Shown one piece after another: positions 42,534 through 51,947 of a stretch of 64,000 bases of DNA. Origin of the DNA: Streptomyces olivochromogenes (GTDB taxonomy: Bacteria > Actinomycetota > Actinomycetes > Streptomycetales > Streptomycetaceae); NCBI RefSeq assembly GCF_001514115.1, contig NZ_KQ948454.1:499433-563432 (forward strand), given 5' to 3'. Position 1 is the first letter of the stretch, and each line of letters begins with the position of its first letter. Under the pieces are notes generated by a model. That model did not search any database and was not told where the DNA came from. It saw only the letters and a program-made list of their open reading frames with translations. The translations under genes and the position numbers were made by a program.

Positions 42534-44567
42534 GTGTTCAACGTCACGGGGATCCTCAAGCGGCTGGTGATCGGCCGGGCCATGCGCAGCGAAGAGCTGC
42601 ACGAGACGCTGCTGCCCAAGCGGCTCGCCCTGCCGATCTTCGCCTCGGACCCGCTGTCCTCGGTGGCGTACGCGACCCAGGAGATCCTGCTGGTCCTCAC
42701 CCTGGGCGGCCTTGCCTACCTGCACTTCACCCCGTGGATCGCGGCCGCGGTCGTGGCGCTGATGACGGTCGTGGTGCTGTCGTACCGCCAGGTGGTGCAC
42801 GCCTACCCGAGCGGCGGCGGCTCGTACGAGGTGGTGTCGACGAACCTCGGCCCGACCGCCGGACTGGTCGTCGCCGCCTCGCTCCTCGTCGACTACGTCA
42901 TGACGGTGGCCGTCTCGGTCGCCTCCGGTGTCGACAACATCATCTCGGCCGTCCCACGCCTCGCCGACCACCGCGTTCTGCTGGCGATCGGCTTCGTGGC
43001 GGTCCTGACGGCGATGAACCTGCGGGGCGTCCGGGAGTCGGGACGCGCCTTCGCCGCACCGACGTACCTGTTCATCAGCGGTGTGCTCGTCATGGTGGTC
43101 ACGGGCCTGATCCGCTACGCCCTCGGGGACGCGCCGGTCGCCGAGAGCGCCGGATACGGCGTCGCGCCGGACCCCTCGGACGCGAACCTGACGGGTCTCG
43201 CCCTGCTGATGCTGGTGCTGCGCGCGTTCTCCTCCGGCTGTACGGCGCTGACCGGGGTGGAGGCCATCTCCAACGGCGTACCGGCCTTCCGCAGGCCCAA
43301 GTCGAGGAACGCGGCCGAGACCCTGACCGCGATGGGCGCCCTCGCGATCGTCATGTTCGTGGGCGTCACCGCGCTGGCGCTGATCACCAAGGTGCACATC
43401 ACGGACGACGCGTGCCGGCTGACGGGACTCACCGGCGACTGCGGCTCGTACACCCAGCGCACGGTGATCGCGCAGATCGCGGCGGCGGTCTTCGGCGGCG
43501 AGCACAGCGTCGGCTTCTACGTCATCCAGGCGGCGACCGCGCTGGTCCTGATCCTGGCGGCGAACACGGCCTTCAACGGCTTCCCCCTGCTCGCGTCCAT
43601 CCTGGCCCAACACCGTTATCTCCCCCACCAGTTGCACAACCGGGGCGACCGGCTCGCCTTCTCCAACGGCATCCTGGCGCTCGCGATCGTCGCGGCTCTG
43701 CTGCTGTGGGGCTTCAAGGCGAACGTCACCAGCCTCATCCACCTCTACATCCTGGGCGTGTTCACCGCCTTCACGCTCTCCCAGCTGGGCATGGTCCGGC
43801 ACTGGAACAGCGAGCTGCGCACGGAACGCGACCCGGCGCCGCGGCGCCGCCACCAAACGGCCCGCGCGATCAACGCACTCGGCTCGGTCGTCACCGGCCT
43901 GGTCCTGGTGATCGTGCTGGCCACCAAGTTCACGGAGGGCGCGTGGCTCGCCGTACTCGCGGCGATCGTGCTGTGGGTGATGATGCGCGGCATCCGGCGC
44001 CACTACGACGCCATCTCGGCGGAACTGGCGGTGACCGACCCGAAGGGCGAACTCACCCTCCCTTCACGAGTGTTGGGGATCGTCCTGGTCTCCACCCTGC
44101 ACAAGCCGACCCTCCGTGCCCTCGCCTACGCGCGCGCCTTCCGCCCCGACCGGCTGGAGGCCCTGACGGTCTCCGTCGACCGTGACGAGGCGGCGGCGCT
44201 GCTCAGGCGCTGGGAGGAGTACGGCATCGACATCCCGCTGAAGATCATCGACTCGCCGTACCGCGAGGTGACCCGGCCGGTCGTGGAGTACGTCCGCTCG
44301 ATCCGCCGCGAGAGCCCGCGGGACATCGTCGCCGTCTTCATCCCCGAGTACGTCGTCGGACACTGGTGGGAGAACCTCCTGCACAACCAGTCGGCGCTGT
44401 GGCTGAAGAACCGGCTCCTGTTCACCCCGGGGGTCATGGTCACGAGCGTGCCGTGGCAGCTGACGTCCTCGGCCCACGCCGACCGGCCCGCGGCCAGGGC
44501 GCCGGGGTCCTTCCGGCGGGGGGAACCGCAGGGGCCGGCGCCCCGGGCGGGCACCCGGCACCGGTGA
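42534..44567 (+). CDS. Large APC-superfamily permease (KUP/KimA-like)
   Basis: A 677-residue permease. The N-terminal extension (KRLVIGRAMRSEELHETLLP) precedes a first helix SDPLSSVAYATQEILLVLTL related to that of the 32-kb permease. Further hallmarks are AYPSGGGSYEVVSTNLGP, TGVEAISNGVPAF and FTEGAWLAVLAAI. About 12 helices are followed by a cytosolic domain of about 170 residues (VLGIVLVSTLHKPTLRALA). In databases such proteins are called APC or amino-acid permeases; potassium import is possible. The GTG start lacks a clear ribosome-binding site. A Pro/Arg-rich tail ends the protein. Confidence 0.88.
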   Translation: MFNVTGILKRLVIGRAMRSEELHETLLPKRLALPIFASDPLSSVAYATQEILLVLTLGGLAYLHFTPWIAAAVVALMTVVVLSYRQVVHAYPSGGGSYEVVSTNLGPTAGLVVAASLLVDYVMTVAVSVASGVDNIISAVPRLADHRVLLAIGFVAVLTAMNLRGVRESGRAFAAPTYLFISGVLVMVVTGLIRYALGDAPVAESAGYGVAPDPSDANLTGLALLMLVLRAFSSGCTALTGVEAISNGVPAFRRPKSRNAAETLTAMGALAIVMFVGVTALALITKVHITDDACRLTGLTGDCGSYTQRTVIAQIAAAVFGGEHSVGFYVIQAATALVLILAANTAFNGFPLLASILAQHRYLPHQLHNRGDRLAFSNGILALAIVAALLLWGFKANVTSLIHLYILGVFTAFTLSQLGMVRHWNSELRTERDPAPRRRHQTARAINALGSVVTGLVLVIVLATKFTEGAWLAVLAAIVLWVMMRGIRRHYDAISAELAVTDPKGELTLPSRVLGIVLVSTLHKPTLRALAYARAFRPDRLEALTVSVDRDEAAALLRRWEEYGIDIPLKIIDSPYREVTRPVVEYVRSIRRESPRDIVAVFIPEYVVGHWWENLLHNQSALWLKNRLLFTPGVMVTSVPWQLTSSAHADRPAARAPGSFRRGEPQGPAPRAGTRHR

Positions 44568-44619
44568 CGCGCCCGGGGCGGAACCCGGCTCGGCGCACCC
44601 TCGCTCGGCGGACCCCGGT

Positions 44620-46263
44620 TCAGCGGAACTCGGCGAGCCTCGGTCGCAGCCCCAGCAGGATCAGCGCACCCGCACCGAGCAGCAGACCGCACGTCCACGG
44701 GAGCAGTCCGGTCGCCTCGAAGCGGCCCGCGCGGACCGCCGCCGTGAAGTGCCGCCGGTTGATGTCCGTCACCTGGTCCAGCGCCGTCATCCAGGCCCCG
44801 AAGTGGGCGTTGGACGTGCCCGGCTCCCACCCCATGCAGAACGCGACGGCCTCGCCCTCCTTGCCCTGCGCGACCAGGGCCCGGATCCTCCGGTCGTCGC
44901 GCTGGTAGACGGCGTACGCGTCCACCGTCCGCTCCGCCGCGGCCCGTTCACCGGGGAAGGTGAGGTTGGCGAGCTCACGCGCGAACTCGCCGCCGAAGTC
45001 GAGGGTGTGGCGGTCGGCGCGGTACTCCTTCCAGGTCGTGGCGAGCCCGAAGTCGTACGAGTCGAGGCTCGCGCCCTTCATCCCGTACAGCTGCTGCGAC
45101 TTGGCGAGGAACGCCTGCGCGTACTGCGAGCGGCGCTCGGGGTCCAGCAGGAAGCGGCTCTCGTCGGCGTTCGCGTCGTAGGCGATCGCGCGGGCGCGGG
45201 AGAGGGCGACGACGGAGTCGAAGGCGTCGCGGCGAGCTCCGTAGAGCTGGTCGGCGGAGGCGGCGAGCGCCTGGCCGCCGAGGAGCACGGCCAGCAGCGC
45301 GCAGACCGTGGCGGCCAGGACGCCGGGGTTGAGGATCCGGTGGAAGCGGCGGGCCAGGTACCACTGGAGGACGCCGAGGGCGGCGAGCAGTAGCGCGCCG
45401 AGTACGAGGACGGCGGCGAGCTGGGCCGAGAGGACCGAACGGGCCTGGTCGTACTGCCGGTCGAAGGCGCTGTCGTTGGAGTCCACCAGCTTCCTCGCAC
45501 TCGGCAGGAGCTGGGCCTGGAGGAGATCGGTGGCCTCGCGGTAGTCGACGAGGGCGGCCGGTCCGCCGCCGGCGCGGTCGTCGTTCTCCAGGGCGCGGCC
45601 GATCAGCTCCTGGTACTCGGCGAAGTCGTCGGTGAGCGACTCGACGGTGTGCTCGTCGGCGGCGTCGCCCTGGGCGGCGACGGCAAGCGTGCGCAGGTCG
45701 TGGCCGATCGCGCGGCGCGCGTCCCCGTAGAAGCCGGCCGCCTTCTCGTACGGCGTCGCCAGGCGCCCCTTGCCCCCGTCGCCGCCGGCCAGCAGAAGGT
45801 TGGCGGCCTGCGCGTCCATGTCGTTGAGGGCGAGATTCAGGTCGGCGGCGCTGGTGGTGCGGGGTGCGTCGCGGCCCGCCACGGTGTCCCAGGTGCCGTT
45901 GGCGGCGAGTCCGGCCAGGCCCAGCAGCAGGGCGAGGGCGACGGTCAGCAGGAGGGTGACGGTCCGCAGCAGCCGCAGTCGCGCGGGCAGGGTCGCCCAG
46001 AAGCGGTGGTGCAGGGCGGTGGCGGCTCTTCGGGGTGCGCGGCGAAGGGGGAGCCTCGGACTTCGGGGCCGCCCGGCGCGTCGGGGGCGTCTCGATCGCG
46101 GCCCTCCGCGCCTGGGCCGCGGCCGGCGCCCACCCCCGGAGGGGGCGCTCGCCACGCGCGGTGGCGCTCCGACGGTCCCGGCTCGCGCCGGACTGTGCGT
46201 GGTCGCGGCTCGCGCCGCGGGACTGTGCGTGGTACCGGCCGTGACAGCCACGAGCCCCTCCAT
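44620..46263 (-). CDS. Four-helix membrane protein with two extracytoplasmic helical loops
   Basis: A product of about 547 residues of unknown function. After an Arg/Pro-rich N-terminus comes a helix (TVTLLLTVALALLLGLAGLA), then a long helical extracytoplasmic region of about 180 residues (DLNLALNDMDAQAANLLLAG). Two close helices near 305-360 (AAVLVLGALLLAALGVL, ATVCALLAVLLGGQALAA) follow, then a second outer region of about 150 residues and a final helix (CGLLLGAGALILLGL). The outer regions resemble four-helix-bundle sensor domains, but no signalling output is attached. The start is uncertain: GTG two codons upstream, or a later start after the basic region. Confidence 0.75.
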   Translation of the reverse strand: MEGLVAVTAGTTHSPAARAATTHSPARAGTVGAPPRVASAPSGGGRRPRPRRGGPRSRRPRRAGRPRSPRLPLRRAPRRAATALHHRFWATLPARLRLLRTVTLLLTVALALLLGLAGLAANGTWDTVAGRDAPRTTSAADLNLALNDMDAQAANLLLAGGDGGKGRLATPYEKAAGFYGDARRAIGHDLRTLAVAAQGDAADEHTVESLTDDFAEYQELIGRALENDDRAGGGPAALVDYREATDLLQAQLLPSARKLVDSNDSAFDRQYDQARSVLSAQLAAVLVLGALLLAALGVLQWYLARRFHRILNPGVLAATVCALLAVLLGGQALAASADQLYGARRDAFDSVVALSRARAIAYDANADESRFLLDPERRSQYAQAFLAKSQQLYGMKGASLDSYDFGLATTWKEYRADRHTLDFGGEFARELANLTFPGERAAAERTVDAYAVYQRDDRRIRALVAQGKEGEAVAFCMGWEPGTSNAHFGAWMTALDQVTDINRRHFTAAVRAGRFEATGLLPWTCGLLLGAGALILLGLRPRLAEFR

Positions 46264-46712
46264 CGGCACGCCACGGACGTTCGTCCGTGTCCCCCGTGCC
46301 GCGCCAAGTCTGCGACCGCCTCACGTCACACACACCGGACCTTGATGGGCCCCTGACGTCGCACCGGACGACTTTGACGCGGCCTTGACGCCGTCGGCCG
46401 ACCACGTGTGCGAAAAGCACGGCATTCTCGTCGTCGGGGGCGGACCGGAGCGCCGGACCGGAGTGCCGGACCGCGGTGCCGGACCGCGGTGCCGGACCGC
46501 GGTGCCGGACCGCGGTGCCGGACCGCGGTGCCGGACCGCGGTGCCGGACCGCGGTGCCGGACCGCGGTGCCGGACCGGGGGCTGCCGCCCCCGCGACCGC
46601 ACCGCCGCCCCCCGTTCGCCGTAATGTCCACCCGCCCTGCCGTTTCCTCCCCCATTGCTCACAATCGGATCACAATGGGCACCACGCCGGGCAGCACGTC
46701 AGGAGCACCCCG
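46264..46712. other. Spacer between divergent membrane-protein genes, with tandem array
   Basis: This 449-bp stretch holds no supported gene. Its main content is the 13-bp tandem array at 46450-46579. The rest is a GC-rich leader containing several TTGACG-like hexamers on the plus strand (46371, 46386) that could be promoter parts. AGGAG at 46701 serves the permease downstream. Confidence 0.6.
46450..46579 (+). repeat. 13-bp hairpin-forming tandem array, nine units plus degenerate edge
   Basis: The unit GTGCCGGACCGCG repeats nine times head to tail from 46463; eight copies are identical and the last ends in GGG. A degenerate unit precedes. Adjacent units can pair as CCGCGGT-GCCGG-ACCGCGG (7-bp stem, 5-base loop), so the array can form a chain of identical hairpins on either strand. 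It lies 134 bp upstream of the permease start. Confidence 0.92.
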
Positions 46713-48680
46713 ATGGCCACCACCGACCACGCTCGTACCAGAGGTACGACGGGTACGAGCCGGCTGCGTGCGTGGATGCTCGAGGGACTGTCCGACATGG
46801 GCAAGACCCCGCAGAGCTCGCACGCCCTGCCGGAGCCCGTGCACCAGGGGCAGCGCTGGTGGCGGGTGATGTGCCTGACCGGCGTCGACTACTTCTCGAC
46901 ACTGGGCTACCAGCCCGGCATCGCGGCCCTGGCCGCCGGACTCCTCTCGCCCATCGCGACCATCGTGCTCGTCATCGTCACCCTGGCGGGCGCACTGCCC
47001 GTCTACCGGCGGGTGGCCGAGGAGAGCCCGCGCGGCGAGGGCTCGATCGCGATGCTGGAGCGGCTGCTGTCGTTCTGGAAGGGCAAGCTGTTCGTCCTGA
47101 CCCTGCTGGGCTTCGCCGCCACCGACTTCCTGATCACCATCACCCTGTCGGCGGCCGACGCCTCCACCCACCTGGTCGAGAACCCCCATCTCACCAGCAC
47201 GCTGCACGACCAGCAGATGCTGATCACGCTCATCCTGGTGGCCCTGCTCGGCGCGGTGTTCCTCAAGGGCTTCCTGGAGGCGATCGGCGTCGCCGTCGTC
47301 CTGGTGGGGATCTATCTCGCGCTCAACGTCGTGGTCGTAGTCGTGGGCCTGTGGCACGTGGCGACGGCCGAGCATGTGATCACCGACTGGACCAGCGCCC
47401 TGACCACCGAACACGGAAACGTTTTCGCGATGGTCGGGGTCGCCCTCCTGGTCTTCCCCAAACTGGCCCTCGGCCTCTCCGGCTTCGAGACCGGCGTGGC
47501 CGTCATGCCGCACGTCCAGGGCGACGCCACCGACACCGACGCGAAGCCGGCCGGCCGCATCCGGGACACCAAGAAGCTCCTGACCACCGCCGCCGTGATC
47601 ATGAGCGTCTTCCTCATCTTCACCAGCTTCATCACCACGCTCCTCATCCCGGAGCAGGAGTTCAAGTCCGGCGGCCAGGCCAACGGCCGCGCCCTCGCCT
47701 ATCTCGCCCACGAATACCTCGGCGGCGCCTTCGGCACGGTCTACGACGTGTCGACCATCGCCATCCTCTGGTTCGCGGGCGCCTCCGCCATGGCCGGACT
47801 GCTCAACCTCATGCCCCGCTACCTCCCCCGCTACGGCATGGCCCCGCACTGGGCACGCGCCGTCCGCCCCATGGTGATCGTCTTCACCCTGGTCGCGTTC
47901 CTGGTCACCTGGATCTTCAACGCCGACGTCGACGCGCAGGGCGGCGCCTACGCCACCGGTGTCCTCGTCCTCATCAGCTCCGCCGCGATCGCCGTGACCA
48001 TCGCCGCGCGCAAGGCCGGCCAGCGCAACTGGACCATCGCCTTCGCCGTCATCTCCGCGGTCTTCCTCTACACGACCGTCGTCAACGTCATCGAACGCCC
48101 CGACGGCGTCAAGATCGGCGCCTGCTTCATCGCCGGCATCATCCTCGTCTCGCTGCTCTCCCGGCTGGCCCGCGCCTTCGAACTGCGGGTGACCAGCGTG
48201 AGCCTGGACGACATGGCGGACCGGTTCGTACGGGACATAGCAAGCCGCCGGATCCGGTTCATCGCCAACGAACCCGACAACCGCGACAAGGCCGAGTACC
48301 GCGAGAAGATCGAGCAGATCCGCGCCGACAACGACCTCCCGGCCCAGGAGGACTTCGTCTTCGTCGAGGTCACCGTCCTGGACCCCTCGGAGTTCGAGGC
48401 GGGCCTGACCGTACGCGGCGAAGTGCTCCACGGCCGCTACCGCGTCCTGACTCTGGAGTCCTCCTCCATCCCCAACGCCCTGGCCGCCCTGCTCCTGTAC
48501 GTCCGCGACCGCACCGGCTGCACCCCGCACATCTACTTCGAGTGGACCGAGGGCGACCCCTTCACCAACTTCCTGCGCTTCTTCCTTTTCGGCCAGGGCG
48601 AGGTCGCCCCCGTCACCCGAGAGGTCCTGCGCGAGGCCGAACCCGACCGCGCCCGCCGACCGCGCGTACACGTCGGCTGA
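46713..48680 (+). CDS. APC-superfamily amino acid/cation permease
   Basis: A 655-residue permease with about 12 membrane helices. It starts [20 protein letters not shown], preceded by AGGAG at eight bases. [38 protein letters not shown] and [19 protein letters not shown] are visible. The C-terminal 130 residues are cytosolic. Its sequence is more distant from the 32- and 42-kb permeases than those are from each other. The 13-bp hairpin array lies in its upstream region, suggesting regulation or rapid change there. Confidence 0.85.
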   Translation: MATTDHARTRGTTGTSRLRAWMLEGLSDMGKTPQSSHALPEPVHQGQRWWRVMCLTGVDYFSTLGYQPGIAALAAGLLSPIATIVLVIVTLAGALPVYRRVAEESPRGEGSIAMLERLLSFWKGKLFVLTLLGFAATDFLITITLSAADASTHLVENPHLTSTLHDQQMLITLILVALLGAVFLKGFLEAIGVAVVLVGIYLALNVVVVVVGLWHVATAEHVITDWTSALTTEHGNVFAMVGVALLVFPKLALGLSGFETGVAVMPHVQGDATDTDAKPAGRIRDTKKLLTTAAVIMSVFLIFTSFITTLLIPEQEFKSGGQANGRALAYLAHEYLGGAFGTVYDVSTIAILWFAGASAMAGLLNLMPRYLPRYGMAPHWARAVRPMVIVFTLVAFLVTWIFNADVDAQGGAYATGVLVLISSAAIAVTIAARKAGQRNWTIAFAVISAVFLYTTVVNVIERPDGVKIGACFIAGIILVSLLSRLARAFELRVTSVSLDDMADRFVRDIASRRIRFIANEPDNRDKAEYREKIEQIRADNDLPAQEDFVFVEVTVLDPSEFEAGLTVRGEVLHGRYRVLTLESSSIPNALAALLLYVRDRTGCTPHIYFEWTEGDPFTNFLRFFLFGQGEVAPVTREVLREAEPDRARRPRVHVG

Positions 48681-48723
48681 GCACTCCGCTGAACGCGCGG
48701 TACACCGCCTGCGGGTCCGTCGT

Positions 48724-48761
48724 GACTGGTCGCGCAGTTCCCCGCGCCCCTTCAGGGCGCT
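48724..48761. repeat. Dispersed repeat type B, inverted copy, in a convergent gap
   Basis: GACTGGTCGCGCAGTTCCCC is the inverted type B core followed by GCGCCC-CTTCA-GGGCGC (48744-48760). It fills the 90-bp space between the convergent permease and histidine kinase genes, where it could stop transcription from both sides. Confidence 0.78.
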
Positions 48762-48770
48762 GTCCGCCCG

Positions 48771-50240
48771 TCAGTCCTCCTCCGTCGGGTAGTCCGCGCT
48801 CACCGTGAACCCGATGACCGCGCCTCCCCCCTCCCGCCGGAAGGCGAACGGCGCTCCGCCGTGGCCGGTGGCCACCTCGCTGACGATGGACAGACCGAGC
48901 CCGGAACCGGGCAGGCTGCGGGCGTCGGCGGCGCGGTAGAAACGGTCGAAGACCCGGACGAGATCGCCCTCGACCACGCCCGGACCCCGGTCGAGGACCT
49001 CGATCCGGACGCTGCCCGGAAGACCGCCGCCCACCCCGATGCCGGGGCGCACCGGACCGGTGACCGCGATCTCGATCGGCGCCTTGCCCTCGCGGTCGAA
49101 CTTGGCCGCGTTCTCCACCAGGTTGGATATCGCCCGCTGGAGCGCCGTGGGACGGCCGTCGACCGTCGTGTCACCGCCCACCCGGACGAGGATGTCCCGC
49201 CCGGTGCGGCGCCGCGAGGCGATCGCCACGTCCTCGGCGAGATCGGCCAGGTCGATCCGCTGCACGGGCTCGGTGTCGGACCGCCCGGCCGCGAGCGCCA
49301 CCAGCTCGTTGACGAGGTCGGTCAGCTCACGGGACTCCTGCGCCAGGTCGGCGACCAGCTCCTCGCGGGCCTCGGGCGGCAGCTCGTCGATACGGCGCAG
49401 CATGGAGATGTTCGTACGCAGCGAGGTCAGCGGCGTACGGAGTTCATGGCCCGCGTCCTGGACCAGCCGACGCTGGTCCTCCTCGGACTGGGCGAGCCGG
49501 CCGAGCATCCGGTCGAAGGAGCGGCCGAGGCGGGCCACCTCGTCGTATCCGGCCACCGGCACCTGGATGCCGAGCCGCCCGGTGCGCGCCACGTCCTCCG
49601 CGGCCCCGGCCAGCCGCACCAGCCGCCGGGTGATCCGCCGGGCCAGCCACCAGCCGAACAGCCCCGACGCGATCACCACCGCCCCCACCAGCAGCACGGT
49701 CCGCTGCTGCAGTTCCTGCAGCAGATCCTCCGTGTCGCTGAACTGCTGGGCCACCTGCACCGCGCCCCGCCGGCCGCCGAGCGCGACGGTCGCCACCCGG
49801 TAGCGGTCGCCGGCGACGTCGACCTCCCCGTGCTCCACCCACTTGCCCGCGGTGGCGGACGCGGCTGTCCGCCGGTCGGCGGCGGTCACGGGCAGCGCGG
49901 GCTTCCCGCGGTCGGATATCACCCCACCGCGCCCGAGCACCTGCACATCCGTACGGGCGGGCCGGATGATGTCGTCCAGGGGCCCGTCGTGATCGGGGTC
50001 GGACGACGAGAAATCACCCGGGTCCAACGCCGTCCCGCGCACCTGGACCCGCAGGTCCTGCACGACCCCGGAGAAGACGGTCTGCTGGTCCACCCGCACC
50101 AGCCGGGCGGCGGCGTCGTAACTCAGGAACCCGACGAGGACGGTGACCGCGGCGGCCACGGCGGCGAAGGACAGGGTGAAGGTGGCCCGCAGGGAGGACA
50201 CCCGCCGGGGCCGCAGCCCCGTGAGCCATCGGGGTGGCAC
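48771..50240 (-). CDS. HAMP-domain sensor histidine kinase
   Basis: A 489-residue kinase. Helix 1 (LRATFTLSFAAVAAAVTVLVG) and helix 2 (VLLVGAVVIASGLFGWWLA, about 176-196) flank an extracytoplasmic sensor of about 130 residues. HAMP follows, then the DHp domain with His265 in QDAGHELRTPLTSLR. The ATP-binding domain has ISNLVENAAKFD (N box), DRGPGVVEGD (G1) and GSGLGLSIV (G2). The signal is unknown. The GTG start abuts the response regulator stop. MprB/CseC-like kinases are the nearest type by layout. Confidence 0.93.
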   Translation of the reverse strand: MPPRWLTGLRPRRVSSLRATFTLSFAAVAAAVTVLVGFLSYDAAARLVRVDQQTVFSGVVQDLRVQVRGTALDPGDFSSSDPDHDGPLDDIIRPARTDVQVLGRGGVISDRGKPALPVTAADRRTAASATAGKWVEHGEVDVAGDRYRVATVALGGRRGAVQVAQQFSDTEDLLQELQQRTVLLVGAVVIASGLFGWWLARRITRRLVRLAGAAEDVARTGRLGIQVPVAGYDEVARLGRSFDRMLGRLAQSEEDQRRLVQDAGHELRTPLTSLRTNISMLRRIDELPPEAREELVADLAQESRELTDLVNELVALAAGRSDTEPVQRIDLADLAEDVAIASRRRTGRDILVRVGGDTTVDGRPTALQRAISNLVENAAKFDREGKAPIEIAVTGPVRPGIGVGGGLPGSVRIEVLDRGPGVVEGDLVRVFDRFYRAADARSLPGSGLGLSIVSEVATGHGGAPFAFRREGGGAVIGFTVSADYPTEED

Positions 50241-50975
50241 TCAGTCCTCCCTCAGCACATACCCCACGCCCCGGACGGTGTGGATCAGCGCCGGCGCTCC
50301 CGGCTCGTCGAGCTTGCGCCGCAGATACCCCACGTACACGGCGAGGTTCTTGGAGCCGGGACCGAAGTCGTAGCCCCAGATGCGGTCGTAGATCGTGGCG
50401 TGGTCGAGGACGATGCCCGCGTTGCGGACGAGCAGTTCGAGCAGCTCGAACTCGGTGCGGGTGAGCTCCAGCTCGCGCTGTCCGCGCCAGGCGCGGCGCG
50501 CCTGGATGTCCATGCGCAGCCCGGCCGCGGAGATCTGCCCCGACGCCTCCTTCGACGCGAACACCGACGGCGACGACGCCGGTACGCCGGCGGGGGTGCC
50601 GTTCACCGGAACGGTCCGGCGGAGCAGGGCCCGCAGCCGGGCGAAGACCTCCTCCACGTCGAACGGCTTGACCACGTAGTCGTCGGCCCCGGCGTCCAGG
50701 CCCGCGATGCGGTCGGCCGTCTCGACCAGTGCGGTGAGCATCAGGATCGGCGTACGGTCCCCCTCCGCGCGCAGCACGCGGCACACCTGCAGCCCGTCGA
50801 TACCGGGCATCATCACGTCCAGGACGAGGACGTCCGGTGGTGTGCGGTGGGCCTGGGCCAGCGCCTCTACGCCGTCGGCGACGGCCGTCACCGCGTAGCC
50901 CTCCAGCGTCAGTGCCCTTTCCAGGGCATGGCGGATGGCACGGTCGTCCTCGGCGAGCAGCACATTCTGGGGCAC
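50241..50975 (-). CDS. OmpR/PhoB-family response regulator
   Basis: A 244-residue regulator. The receiver domain has acidic pocket DD near residues 10-11, phospho-Asp53 in VLVLDVMMPGIDG, and the Lys in DDYVVKPFDVEEV. A linker of about 35 residues rich in Pro and Ser leads to a winged helix (RTEFELLELLVRNAGIVLDH, YVGYLRRKL, RGVGYVLRED). It is cotranscribed with the kinase gene, with no gap. The 249-bp region upstream should hold its promoter. Confidence 0.95.
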   Translation of the reverse strand: MPQNVLLAEDDRAIRHALERALTLEGYAVTAVADGVEALAQAHRTPPDVLVLDVMMPGIDGLQVCRVLRAEGDRTPILMLTALVETADRIAGLDAGADDYVVKPFDVEEVFARLRALLRRTVPVNGTPAGVPASSPSVFASKEASGQISAAGLRMDIQARRAWRGQRELELTRTEFELLELLVRNAGIVLDHATIYDRIWGYDFGPGSKNLAVYVGYLRRKLDEPGAPALIHTVRGVGYVLRED

Positions 50976-51153
50976 CCCACCAGTCTGCCAAGCCTCCGGC
51001 CGGGTACCACCTGGTGGGCGGTGGTCAGGGTGGGCTTCTTACCCGCCTCTCACCCCTCCCCCCGCGAGTCACTTACCTCGCCCGGCCAGTCTGTCCCGTA
51101 TGTCAGGACGGGCGGACCCGCGAATCCCCCAATAGGGGTCCGGCCGGTGCGGA

Positions 51154-51194
51154 GGGGGTGGGCCGGAAGCGCAGGACGGTGGCGGCCCACCCCC
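51154..51194 (-). terminator. Strong stem-loop after the FMN reductase gene
   Basis: GGGGGTGGGC (51154-51163) and GCCCACCCCC (51185-51194) form a perfect 10-bp stem around a 21-base loop, 30 bp beyond the FMN reductase stop. It should end the LLM/FMN reductase transcript before the two-component genes on the same strand. Confidence 0.7.
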
Positions 51195-51224
51195 TCTTCC
51201 GGCCTTCACGGCCTTCTGCTGCCC

Positions 51225-51947
51225 CTACGGCCGCAGCGCGGCGAGCTGCTGCTCGAAGGGGATGACGGTGAACCTGTCGGCCGAGGCGAGGGCCCCGTCG
51301 AGCGAGCGCGGCGCGATGGCGGCGGCGGTGTCGGTGTCCACGGCCACCGAAGCGTCCGCCGCTTGCGCCACATCCGCCACATCCGCCGTGTCCGCCACAT
51401 CGGCCCCTCGCACAGCCCCGGCCCCAGAGCCGGAGCCCAGGCCCTCCATGAGCCTCCCCAGTTCGCCCGCCGCGCGGTCGATCCGCTCGGCCAGGCCTTC
51501 CGCACCCCAGTCCTCCGAGGCCGCGTAGACAGCGGTCGGTACGACCACGGCACGCAGGTAGGCGAAGAGGGGGCGCAGGGCGTGTTCGAGGACGAGGGAG
51601 TGGCGGGCGGAGCCGCCGGTCGCGGCGATCAGGACCGGCTTGCCGGTGAGCGCGTCCTGGTCCAGTACGTCGAAGAAGGACTTGAACAGGCCGCTGTAGG
51701 AGGCGGAGAACACCGGCGTGACCACGATCAGACCGTCCGCCTCCGTCACCGCCTCCAGGGCCGCGGACAGGGCCCGCCCGGGAAAGCCGCTGGTGAAGTT
51801 GTGGGCGATCTCCACGGCCAGGTCGCGCAGTTCGACGACCTGGACGTCGACGGACGTGTACCGGCCGGTGGCGGCGGCCAGCCGGTCGGCCAGCAGCCGG
51901 GTCGACGAGGGGACGCTCAGCCCCGCCGAGACGACGACGAGCTTCAT
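51225..51947 (-). CDS. NADPH-dependent FMN reductase (CE1759-like)
   Basis: A 240-residue flavodoxin-like reductase. The FMN loop is VVSAGLSVPSSTRLLADRL near residue 5. GLIVVTPVFSASYSGLFKSF and LIAATGGSARHSLV complete the flavin site. Residues about 195-220 carry an insertion VADTADVADVA, a short simple repeat. It is coupled by ATGA to the LLM monooxygenase upstream, so it should supply reduced FMN to that enzyme. Confidence 0.93.
   Translation of the reverse strand: MKLVVVSAGLSVPSSTRLLADRLAAATGRYTSVDVQVVELRDLAVEIAHNFTSGFPGRALSAALEAVTEADGLIVVTPVFSASYSGLFKSFFDVLDQDALTGKPVLIAATGGSARHSLVLEHALRPLFAYLRAVVVPTAVYAASEDWGAEGLAERIDRAAGELGRLMEGLGSGSGAGAVRGADVADTADVADVAQAADASVAVDTDTAAAIAPRSLDGALASADRFTVIPFEQQLAALRP

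Noticed and set aside
46450..46579. CRISPR array
   Set aside because: The units are 13 bp and directly adjacent without spacers, and no cas gene is present.
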